The position numbers were made by a program, and so were the translations under genes. The notes under the pieces were generated by a model that ran no database searches, was not told the origin of the DNA, and saw only the letters and a list, made by a program, of their open reading frames with translations. From NCBI GenBank assembly GCA_963575745.1, contig CAUYUJ010021060.1, positions 609,634-673,633 on the forward strand: DNA of 64,000 nucleotides, in the 5' to 3' direction. The DNA is from Prorocentrum cordatum (Eukaryota > Sar > Dinophyceae > Prorocentrales > Prorocentraceae). How positions within the stretch are numbered: the stretch's first letter is position 1; every line of letters begins with the position of its first letter. Below, piece after piece: positions 54,961 to 64,000 of the stretch.

Positions 54961-55680
54961 CGTGGGGCGCTGATGTGGCCCCTGCCAAGTCGCGGAGTTA
55001 AGGGGTGCGAGGTTTGGATGGCCGGGGCGAACTATCTAGCGCAAGAGCGTTCGGATATGCAATTTTCGGTCAAGGCGCTCGCGCACTCCATGTCAGCCCC
55101 GAACCCAGAGGCATGGGACTGGTTTTGCAGATTGGGTAAGTTCTTCAAGAACCACTGCAGGTGGGTATCCGTGTCTGCATCAAGAACGTCCTAGGAAGTT
55201 ACCAGCATGGGGAGACACTGAATATGCAGGATGCAAGAGGACGCGGGAATCGAGAATCGACAATCTAATTAGTCCGTTGAGCTCTACTCAGCATGTTGAG
55301 GCAATACTTTCTGGGAGAGCGGAGTATTTCGAAATGGTTAAAGGTGCTTCGGTAGCGTTGGGGCTGCAAGCGGTTCTCAAGCACTTTGATGTTGATGGTG
55401 GCATTTCGTCAAACGATACCGGCGCAGCAATTGCCATTGCAGGCCTGCGAGTGCCAGGAAAAGCCTGGCACATTCAGGTTTGTCAGTTTCGGTAGAAGAG
55501 AAGGTGCGACGAGTTGACATCAAAGTGGTCAAAATAGGATATAAGTGCCCATGCATGCTAGAGATATCAATCCTCATATTGTTAACGGAAGACACGAGCT
55601 GCCCGCTACGGCGTGCTCGCTTTATCCATGTCCAGGTTGTCAACGCGCGCTGCTTTGCGGGGGTCTTGAGCTCAGGATAA
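54961..55680 (+). pseudogene. Ty1/copia-like RT end and RNase H relic
   Basis: Frame at 54973 reads GANYLAQERSDMQFSVKALA with SMSAPNPEAWDWFCRLGKF, matching the YLAQDRPD(I/L)QF..K.L...M..P....W..L.RLG.YL block that ends copia RT. In another frame from ~55290, LSGRAEYFEMVKGASVALGL matches the copia RNase H LSSGEAEYYA..KGA.EALGL block, followed by SSNDTGAAIAIAGLRVPGKA and, after a stop and frame change, EKVRRVDIKVVK. Several frameshifts and stops show it is dead. Order and strand fit one + strand element with the 53.6-kb piece. Confidence 0.7.
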
Positions 55681-55980
55681 GATGAGACCCGTGTGTTTGC
55701 TTACAGAAACTGTGAATCATTATGCGTGAGTTGGTGTTTCGCGAAAAGCATGGCTGTCTCGCGTTTTGGGACCCCTGCACGCTCACGCCCAAGTCGTAGT
55801 AGTCTGTTTGCGCCAGTCATGCACTTAAGTGCTGTAGTTTCACGTCTTGACTTGGTCAGATGGAGCACTGGCCTCGATGCGTTGTGTCGTGGTATAGACC
55901 TGCTCCGTTGCTCATTCGATTTTGCAATTTTTATCTCATCCGTCCCCACATTCGGCTCATCAGCTGAATTGGGGCGGGCG

Positions 55981-56140
55981 TAGATTATGGCGCTTCGACT
56001 CGTGAGCAGGCTATTCGCATGTGTGTTATGAAATTCAAACGGGCCGCTTTGGGCGCCTTTCTCTTGGCCCCGTGTTGGCGTTACGGGCGACATTTTGCTT
56101 CACGTACCATTCGCCTTCTCGTGCAACAAAAAGCTCCTGC
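55981..56140 (+). repeat. dispersed repeat, right copy
   Basis: Homologous to 1132-1284 in the same orientation, ~400 nt past the copia RNase H relic. This placement is compatible with a 3' LTR fragment; termini are not resolved. Confidence 0.7.
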
Positions 56141-57484
56141 TTGACTTCCGGGAAGGGGAGGGGGAGGAGGAGGAATAGGTGTGGGGGGGGGAGTGTTGCG
56201 AGGAGCCAGTTCTTCATTAGAGAGGGAGAATTGGGATGACAATTGGATGCTGGCGGGCTATGGCGGACTATGACGGCGGCCTCCTCTCGCCCGGCCCCCC
56301 CCGCGCTTTAGGTCCTAGCGCCCCGAGTGACTTCTGGGCTGCTGAGGCCCGGACCAGACCGGGAATGTAGAGTTTCTATGACGGCGACGTCGCCACGTTG
56401 CTCTCTCTGGCGTCAGCGCCGCGGTGGTCAGATGGGCGACACCGGTTGGTTCGCCGTCTTCAATCGATCGTCCTGGGGCATAGCTTGCACCCAACAGCTT
56501 GTTTCCCGCTGACATCGTGTTAACTTCCCAACAAATTCAGTCAATGCCGAATACGGGGTCGTCGGGTGAATTATGGTATTAACACCGCTTCCATTGTGAA
56601 GGCTTGCGTGCCGCGTGATACCTGTGCGACCCACGCAGGGAATTTCAGCCTCTCCTTGTCAGGGTGCCGCTGGCCCGCCTTCCTGTCTTTTCAACGGGTT
56701 TTCGACTCGCTGCCGCATCGGTGAGCGGGCATCGCGTCAGCATCGTGTGGCCTCACCGTTTCCCCTCCCCCCCCATCTCCCCCCTTCCCTCCCTTTTCCC
56801 TTATTTTCCCCCCTTCTCCACCCCTCTCCACCCCTCCCCTTCCTCTTCTCCCCCCCATCCACCCCCTTCCCCCTTCCTCCTTTCCCCCCGTTCCCTTTGT
56901 TATCCCTTTTCCTGCGCTTTTCCTGCTCCCCCTACCCTTCGCCCATTCCCCCATTCCCCTGCCTGTCGCTTTCACGGGTCCCGCAACTCCTCTGCTCCCC
57001 TCCGCCCCGCCCTCTCATTCTGCCCCTCCCCCTCTGCCTCCCCCTCCCTTTTCTGCTCCCCCCTGCAATCCTGTGCCCGTTCCCCTGCCCCCCCGCCCCC
57101 CCTACAGGCGGCCCGGATTGGCAGGTCGACCCTGCCAGACCAAGGGTACCCTCGCGTCCTGTGTCTCGCGACCCATGCTTCCTACATTCCTGTGGCAGTG
57201 TGGCCCTCGGAAGGGTCTTGCGTCCTCTCGCGTGTCCTGTCCAACCGCGTCCGACTGCAGAGGGTCTGGCCAAGGCAACGGTTGTGTCGGCCGGGTCTCC
57301 CGTTGACCCCCCGTCGCCTGCGCCGGCCGACCGCGCAGAGCGCTGGGCGACCCAGCGGGGGCACCGGGCCCGAGCGCTCGCCTTCGCCGCGCCCCTGCCC
57401 AGAGTCGGCCGCAGGCCGTCTGCTCCCCCCCCCGTTCCGCCGCCTCCGCCGGGCCGGGTCGGGCGGGGCCAGGACAAGGACAAA
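56141..57484. other. polypyrimidine-rich flank without supported gene
   Basis: From ~56760 to ~57110 the + strand is dominated by C and T runs. The Pro/Ser/Leu- or Gly/Arg-rich frames over it reflect composition. I see no gene. Confidence 0.5.
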
Positions 57485-57536
57485 TCCTCCTCCGCCTCCT
57501 CCTCCTTCTCCTCCTCCTCCTCCTCCTCCTCCTCCT
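57485..57536. repeat. (CCT)n microsatellite
   Basis: Near-pure TCC/CCT array on the + strand. Confidence 0.9.
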
Positions 57537-59044
57537 ATGTTCCAGAGCGTTCCCGAACGCTCTCAGAGCTTTCTGGGTACATCCTCCAGAACCGCCGGGT
57601 CTCAGAGATTTCCGATTTGTCCTTGTCCGAGTTGATCCTCATCCTGGCTTCGTCTTGCCGAGAGAGCCTGCGATGAGCCTGCCGCCAGGCGCGTCTCGCT
57701 CGGCCGCGGCGCCCGAAGCAGCCGCTGCGGCGGCGGGCGAGGGCGCCGCGACGGAACGCCCTGGCGCGGCGTCGCCTTCGCGGCTCCTCTGTGATGCGCT
57801 CGGCGGCGCCGCCTTCGCGGCTTCGCCCCGGGAGGAGGAAGAGGCGGAGGAGGAGGAGGAGGAGGTGCCGTGCGGGGGCGCGTCCGGGCCAGCCAATGGC
57901 GCGCCGCTGGCGTCGCCAGCCGTCGCGCTGTCGCCGGGAGGCGCGCGGTGGGGTCCCTCTGCCCTCGTCGTCCCTCTGCTCCATCACGGTCGGGTCAGGG
58001 CGTTGGGGGAGGGTAGCCCGCAGGGCAGCCCAGTGGAAATGATCCCCAGGGGATTCGCACGCAAGGCACCTGGGGGGAAAGGGGGGGAGCCCACAGGAGG
58101 GGGAATGGGGTCAGCACAGGTTGGGTAGCTCCAGGACGGGTCGCCAGGCGGGGGATAGTCCAGTGATACTGAGGGATTTAGAACATGAGAGGATGGTGAC
58201 ACAGAGGGGTGTGTGTGTGTGTGGCCCCAGGAGTTTCATGGGGTTCATGGCAGAGGGTGAAACCCAGGGGAACCGGCCGCAGAAAAGCGGTCCCGAGGTC
58301 GAGTTCCCATGGGAGCGTCTCATCTTCACCCCAGGCAGTTGGTGCTCGAGATGAGGGGAAGCCCAGAAGATCAGAGGGGCCGAAATGTCTGATGTTGCCA
58401 ACTGCTTGCGTCGGCCCCACGTGCAGTGCAGGTTTCTGCGAGGAGGGGGCTCACGACGGTCTTCGGCAGATTTAGCCGAAGGCGCTGACACTTCGTAGCG
58501 AAGGCAAAGATATGGTTCGACCTTCAGGTGGGCGCATGGCTATGACGCCGTCGTTCGCGGCGGGTGCGCAGGGTTATAGCGAATGTGTTTGAATTCATGA
58601 GCCAGTTGTGGTACCAGAGTGCCCCCCACACACTTTTAAGTTTTGTTTGTTCATTCGGGAAGTCCATAAATGTGGTTCGTGTTTCAGTTTAAGTTTCTCA
58701 GCAGTATCGTCTGCTAGGAAGGCCATAGTAGAAAACGCGAGAAGAGAAACAGGGCGGCGGTCAGATCCTTGCCAAACTTTGACGCTCTTCGCCAGTAGGG
58801 AAAAGCACCAGCAGAAGCAGAATTGCAGGTGCGACGATTAGAATGAGGGTAGCAAACAGTTCTGAAACGGCCCGTTCATCATTCTCAGAGTCCTGTAGAG
58901 CCTTCGGCCGCACCTCCTGTGCGGCAGCTCCTTGCTGCCGACGGCACTCCATGGGGACATTCAGCTCGAGGGCATCGCGGCACGAGCTGCGCGTGCCTCC
59001 GCGCGGCAAGCGCTTGAGTCAAGATGATGCTGCTTGAGGGTTGC
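57537..59044. other. GC-rich flank without supported gene
   Basis: 57670-57960 is very GC-rich with many short self-complementary CGAAG/CTTCG blocks and an acidic (GGA)n stretch. The remainder is ordinary. A (GT)n run lies near 58208-58222. Open frames reach ~157 codons, but none is recognisable. Confidence 0.45.
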
Positions 59045-59220
59045 AGGAGGAGGAGGAGGCGGAGGAGGAGGAGGAGCAGGAGGAGGAGGAGGAGGAGGAG
59101 GAGGAGGAGGAGGAGGAGGGGAGGAGGGGGGGGGAGGAGGAAAGGAGGAGGAGGGGAGGAGAGGGGGAGGAGGGAGAGAGGAGGGGGAGGAGGAGGGAGG
59201 AGGAGGAGGAGGAGGATGAA
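59045..59220. repeat. (GGA)n polypurine array
   Basis: GGA trinucleotides with G-run interruptions, purine on the + strand. Confidence 0.95.
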
Positions 59221-59251
59221 TGGGAGAAGGGGGAGGAGGACGCCCTCTGGT

Positions 59252-59268
59252 GCAGGCGCTTCGCCTGC
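59252..59268. other. GC-rich perfect hairpin
   Basis: GCAGGCG / CGCCTGC, 7-bp perfect stem with loop CTT, in a GC-rich stretch (59240-59560) that also holds GCGGCTGCGCCGC-type palindromes. Different from the retroelement hairpins (no TGAA loop, no bulge). Confidence 0.6.
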
Positions 59269-59624
59269 GCCTTCGGCCACGGCGAGCCCCAGCGCACCGG
59301 ACCCCGCGGCTGCGCCGCAGCACGCGAACCGCACGCTGCGGAGAGCCCCTCGCAGAGGCCCGCGGAGGGCTCCGCACCCCATCGCGGGCGGTTCTGGCGG
59401 CGCCTCCTCGCGCGGGGCTGCGGCGCTCGGGGGCGGAGGCGGCTCGGGCGAGGCCTGCCGCGGGGGAGGTCGGCCGGCCCTGCGTGTGCCGCTGCGGGCT
59501 GGACTGTCGGGCGGGTCTCCTGCCGTGGCCCTCGCGGAGGGCGGCCCGTGTGGGCGGAGGGCGGGGGGCGTGTGGAAGGGAGAGGGCCAGGGTAGGAGGG
59601 AGATGGGCGGGGGATTGGGGATTG
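59269..59624. other. GC-rich low-complexity stretch
   Basis: Ala/Arg/Gly/Pro-rich in every + frame because of composition. No domain recognised. Confidence 0.45.
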
Positions 59625-59720
59625 GAGGGAGGGAGGGAGGGAGGGAGAGAGTTAGGGAGGGAGGGGTCGAGAGTGGAGGGAGGGAGGGAGGGAGGGAGGG
59701 AGAGAGGGAGGGAGGGGGAA
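59625..59720. repeat. (GGGA)n tetranucleotide array
   Basis: GGGA units interrupted once near 59648-59672. Confidence 0.9.
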
Positions 59721-60004
59721 AAGGGGAGGGCCATGGGGGATAAGGACGAGAGTTTTTCGGTCCTGGTTGAGCCGTGTGCACGCGCATGGCTTCAGTCAAG
59801 CTTGTCAGCCCACCAAGGATGGCGACTGTCAGGCCTCTCATGGTCCTGTCGCCACGTGGTGCGATTGCCTCGCCCGCTGCAAGGCCTCCTGCGCACACGG
59901 GCTAGCGGCGGGACTGGTCCCTTCTGTTGCTCATTGGGACCGGGAGGGGTGTGGGGGAAGGGGAGGCGAACAGCGCGGATCGCGCTAATTATTTACCAAC
60001 GCCT

Positions 60005-60094
60005 CTCCTGGCCAGGCCCATCTTTGGCCCAGGTTAGTGTCCATCCTGGCCGGGCGTGGCCTGATCATGGCCCCAGGATTGGGCTGGCCAGGAG
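60005..60094. repeat. nested inverted repeat
   Basis: Outer arms 60005-60020 (CTCCTGGCCAGGCCCA) and 60080-60094 pair with one bulge. Inner arms ATCCTGG (60043-60049) and CCAGGAT (60073-60079) are nested. Could be a MITE-like remnant or a cruciform-forming site. Confidence 0.6.
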
Positions 60095-60415
60095 CAGTGT
60101 CCGTGAGCAGTTGGAAAGGGGGAGGAGAGGGGGAGGAAAGAGGGCAGGCGGCGGAGGGGGTTGGGTGGGAAAGGGGAAGGGGAACGGGGGGGGGGGGGAG
60201 GAAGAGAGGGGAGGAAGGATGGGGAGGGAGGGCCGCGAACGCGCCGCCTGGCTGTGCGACCAGCGACCCGTCAGGCGGCCAGGAGGCTCGGAGCCGCGGC
60301 CGCAGGGCCGGCGGTGGCACGCTCGCGCTCGCCGAGGCGTTCTCCTCCTGGCCCCGCGGCGCCAGGCGCAGTCGACGGTGAGGCAGCTCATTGCCCTGTG
60401 GGGGGGGGATGGCGG

Positions 60416-60751
60416 AGGGAGGGAGGGAGGGAGGGAGGGAGGGAGGCGAAGGATGTGAAGGATGAGGGTCGGGGAGAGTTAGGGCAGGAGGGGAAGAGGC
60501 TTCTAGCAGGACTGGGGAGGCGAACGAGGAGGAGGTGGGCGAGGAGTTGGAGGAGGATGAGGAGGATGAGGAGGAGGAGGAGGAGGAGGGGGCAGGAGGA
60601 GGAGGAGGAGGAGGAGGAGGAGGAGGAGGAGGAGGGAGGAGGAGGGAGGAGGAGGAGGAGGAGGAGGAGGAGAGGGGGCAGGAGAGGAGGAGGAGATGAG
60701 GAGGAGAAGGAGGAGAGGAGGAGGAGGAGGAGGAGGAGGAGGAGGAGGAGC
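60416..60751. repeat. (GGGA)n and (GGA)n polypurine arrays
   Basis: 60416-60447 GGGA units; 60518-60751 a long, interrupted GGA array on the + strand. Confidence 0.9.
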
Positions 60752-63671
60752 AGGTGCGATGTACTCTGGCTTGGCACAGCCATTTCTCGTAGTGACATCC
60801 GTCGCCCAAGGCTGCGCCGATGAGGGGGCATCGATGAGGACGGTCAAAGGGTGGTTTATTGTCCCCCCTGCCGCCAAGCCGTACCAAGTGGTACCAGGTC
60901 GTAACAAATACCCACTATCTGGCCAGGTACAGAAGCACGACGAGTAGCGGCATGCCGCCCACATTTGTTCCAGTGCTGCTGGCATTCCAGTACGGTGGGA
61001 ACCAGCGGCGGCAGGCGCCAGAGGATACGCAGTTCCAACTACGAGCACCTCGAATATTTCAGCACTCGTAGTAGCACGCATCTCATTTGAGCGTCTGGAC
61101 GGGGCAGGCGACCAAGGTCAGCGATTGCGATTGTAGTATGTGCTTCTTGCAGATCTGAAGGCTAATAGGCTGAGACTCTGAGCATACACTCTTCCTGCTG
61201 TTCTCTGTCAAAGCTTAGTTGCCACTGGTCGCTTTCTTGTGAAGCTTTTTTTTGTCCTTTCTGCGACTCCCCTCTTTTGATGTTCACCGCACCGTACCGC
61301 ACGCCGTGTGGCGGGCGTGTGCTCCAGCCTCTGGTTCCTCATGCCCTTTACCCTCCTCCCCCGTTGTCTCCCTCGATTGTGCTCGTCAGGGCTTCCGTGC
61401 GAGCACCGTCCACCAAGCCTGGTTCACACACGCGCGAGTCGTTGTGGATTTTGCGTGTGTCCCACTTTCTCTTTCTCTCGTCCTCCTCTGCCCGAGTCGA
61501 GGGCTGCTGACCACCTTTGCTCGCTCTGCGCAGGCCCTGGCTGCGACCGCTTCGATTGCAACGAGAGTCCGTTGACTGCTCTCTCGCCTCTCCGCGTCTG
61601 TTTTACTTTTGGTGGCGACGCAATTTCTGGATGAATTCGTATCGCCCGCTGGCGGTGGCAGCGTTCCCCTTGTAGCTTCTTCTGCCGCGTATGGCTGTGG
61701 TCTCGCACAATCGGTGGAGTGACCTCAGGATCAAACAGTTCTCTACATGGCGGCATCTCCTAGCATTGCACGGAGTGGTAGCAGGGGTTCTTCAAATCGA
61801 GGGTAAATCTTCCCCCCTCTCTTATCCTCTTTTGCTGCTGCTGCTGCTGCTCATCGTCATCACCCTCTTCGTCCTCGCACTCGTCGTCGTCGTCGTCGTC
61901 GTCCTCATCACAACGACGGGAACGACGGGGCTCCCATTTCTCTTGTTTTCCTATTTCTGCTTCTCTTCCTTTGCTCTCCTCCGCCTGCTGCCGCCGTCCT
62001 TCTCTCATGGGCCGCGTCCGCAGCGTACGCGTACACTATTGTTCCTCTTCCGCCTCCTCCCTCTCCCCCCACCTCTTCGATCTCTCTTCTCCTTCTCTTC
62101 CAAGGAGGGTCGATGGAGGGATCAACAGGCGTAGGCTAAGGTTGCTGACTCTAGGGAGTGATCCATACGAGAAGCAACGCATCGCGACCCAACGATGTGT
62201 GTGTATGTGTATGTTTGTGTGTGTGTGTTTGTGTGCGTGCCCGCGCTGGGCCTCTTTTTCTCTCTCCCCCGTGCATTGCGGCTTGATTCGCGTGCCGTGC
62301 ATCTCACTTGCGCACAATCGCCAGCGCAGTGACTCTGTCGAGCCGCCCACGCAAAAGTGTGTGTGTGTATGTGTGTATGCGTGTGTCGGACTGTTTTCTT
62401 TTGCGAGGTGTCGCAGGCGGTGGTGAGGAAGGACGTTCGCTACAGACAACATCTTTCGCTGGCTTCCTGTTTTCCCTGGCTTCCTGCCGGTCCCCGCCAC
62501 CGCCAGATGGAGATGGTTACCTCGAGCCCCGCCGATTGCTATCTTCCGCCCGGGCCGTCCTGGGAAGTGTGCGGCTGAGGATCTGCAGGACCTCGTGGAG
62601 GGCATGTTCAGATTCCTGCGGCAACGGCGGGGCCACTTCATCGAAGTCGGGGGCCTCGACCCGGTCGGCACGTCAGCGGGATGAGGAGGAGGAGGAGGCG
62701 ACGGCATCACAGACGGCAAGCAAGCCATGCACATATATTATAATGGCAATATCCGAGCAGCATTGCTCGCTGCTGCGTTCGCACGCAAGGGCCTTGTTTT
62801 CATTAGCGCAGCCACCGGCTTGCGAATTATACACCGCACTTGCCACGCGATCTGAAGACCCTGTGTGTAATTTCGGACCCTGCTGTGACTATCATGCTGG
62901 CGTCGACTATGCTCGCGGGCAGCACACATTGCCGTCGCCATCCCATCTCTCACCTGTCCTGGCTGCAGCCTCTTCACTGGGCATACCGCGCCAGGGGCGC
63001 TGCAGCGGCTGTGCGGCGACAACACACCGTCCGTTGCCACTGGCAAGTTCGCGAAACCGTTCGAGGTAGCGGGCGCGCTTGCCCAAGGTCAAGGTTGCCA
63101 GAATGCTTTGCAGACATCTGTGTCAATGCATTCATTGTTTACGGCTCAGGAGAGGCTATCTCCGTCGACCAGCTTTTCTCGAAAGCGACGCACGCGCCAG
63201 CCAGTAGCCGTGTCGTCTAGGCCAGCGCACTGCCATGCCAAAGCCTACCTGCAAGACAGTTGCCGCTGCTGCAGTCGCTCAATATGTGACCCACTGTGCG
63301 ATCTGCACCCAATCAACGAGTTCTCAGCTCCTCGGCCGTCGTCAGCCGTAAGTTGTCAAGGAGGCATTGCGATCATCGCCATGACCACCTACTGCACCTA
63401 CGTCAGCGTCTTATTTGAACAACTGTTCATGCCAGACGACGTCACCCATGTGTGCGGTCACAGAGTGGACGCACCCATGGCATACGCACACATGTGCTAC
63501 GCGCCCCAAGCTGGAAGCGACTGGCGCAACACACAAGACACTCGCACTAGCGTCCACGTCACGAGCTTAGATCCTTCTGATGCAGTAGCACGCAGGAGAC
63601 CCAGTCGCAAGGGCGAGAGACCGCGTGCCTCCACATCCACAACATGCAGGATACACAGCGTGGCTCGCTGA
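60752..63671. other. unrecognised flank with CT/TGC/CGT and (GT)n runs
   Basis: Pyrimidine-rich from ~61330 to 62110 with TGC and CGT trinucleotide runs (~61836-61915), (GT)n near 62196-62232 and 62358-62384. Open frames of up to 253 codons exist (e.g. 62308-63069) but resemble nothing I know and overlap frames on the other strand. Confidence 0.4.
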
Positions 63672-64000
63672 GTCCACGGCATCATCGACTGCGCTCGCTC
63701 TGACGAAATGGGGATGGTGTTGGACGGTGCGCTTTCCACTGCCCGGTCCTGCAGCAGTAGACTACTGGCCGCTGCTGCTCCGAAGAAGGCGAAGGCTGGC
63801 AAACCCGTGGCTGCTAGAACGGAGCTCCGGGAAATTGTTTTTGTCTTCGAGAAGCAGCCCGTTTACGATCTAGCGCGCTGGGTTTTATTCTGGGAGTTTG
63901 TTGTCTTCTTCCGGGAAGACCGTTTTAGCAGCCACAGATTTGCCAGCCCTCGCCCAGCTTCCAAGCTGCGCTTACTGGCACGCCAGCTTCTGGCTCCAAT
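63672..64000 (+). CDS. hypothetical open frame running off the window
   Basis: Open for 109 codons after a TGA at 63669 and still open at the window end; first ATG at 63708. It contains AAAAPKKAKAGKPVAARTEL followed by an aromatic, charged stretch (EIVFVFEKQPVYDLARWVLF). No family recognised. It may be the start of an exon or chance. Confidence 0.2.

Noticed and set aside
56615-57676. 353-codon Pro/Ser-rich + frame
   Set aside because: Lies on a CT-rich low-complexity stretch where all frames and the opposite strand are also open; no family motif.
59220-60458. 412-codon + frame and overlapping minus frames
   Set aside because: GC-rich and GGGA-repeat composition; no domain; several frames open at once.

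Overview
This is eukaryotic, repeat-rich, GC-rich nuclear DNA. It has no operons, tRNAs or rRNAs that I could recognise. The best guess is a dinoflagellate or a similar large-genome protist, based on giant degenerate non-LTR elements, Ty1/copia relics of dinoflagellate style, and abundant microsatellites. That assignment is inference; no species-specific marker such as a spliced leader was seen.

Layout. 1-7779: low-complexity GAT/GGA repeats followed by unrecognised flank with scattered open frames. 7780-52940: a head-to-tail array of at least three copies (A, B, C, all on the minus strand) of a very large (~16 kb) non-LTR (LINE-type) retrotransposon. (GA)n, i.e. (TC)n on the element's sense strand, lies at the array ends and between A and B. 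A 100-N gap at 41401-41500 joins the 5' part of copy B to the interior of copy C. 52941-64000: flank with a decayed Ty1/copia pol relic (53.6-55.6 kb), a dispersed repeat shared with the left flank, and then mostly polypurine/polypyrimidine and GC-rich low-complexity DNA.

The element has a 116-nt 5' leader, ORF1 (855 aa in copy C: basic N-terminus, C-terminal coiled coil), a ~153-nt intercistronic region, and a giant ORF2. ORF2 spans ~4,250 codons in copy A coordinates 20986-8224; it is interrupted by frameshifts in A and B and truncated by the gap in C. ORF2 order: hydrophobic N-terminus, acidic region, two predicted membrane segments, Ala-rich helix, ADP-ribosyltransferase-like domain, Cys-rich zinc-ribbon-like cluster, ubiquitin-like segment, long disordered linker, EEP endonuclease, reverse transcriptase, CCHC knuckle, RNase H, acidic and coiled-coil tail. 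A ~365-nt 3' UTR abuts (TC)n. A and C are almost identical where they overlap; B is a diverged, decayed relative.

The most unusual observation is a family of short covarying hairpins spread through ORF1 and ORF2 at roughly 1.1-kb intervals. Each has an inner 3-bp stem (GGC/GCC, GCC/GGC, GCC/GAC or GTC/GAC), a TGAA or TGGA loop on the + strand (UUCA/UCCA in element RNA), one invariant bulged G (bulged C in RNA) and a variable outer stem of 3-11 positions. I count about 40 across the three copies. They occur in all three reading frames and show compensatory changes between copies, so selection or insertion acts on the nucleic-acid structure and not on the peptide. Possible roles are a packaging or ORF1-binding signal, or a palindromic parasite of the element; neither is shown here.
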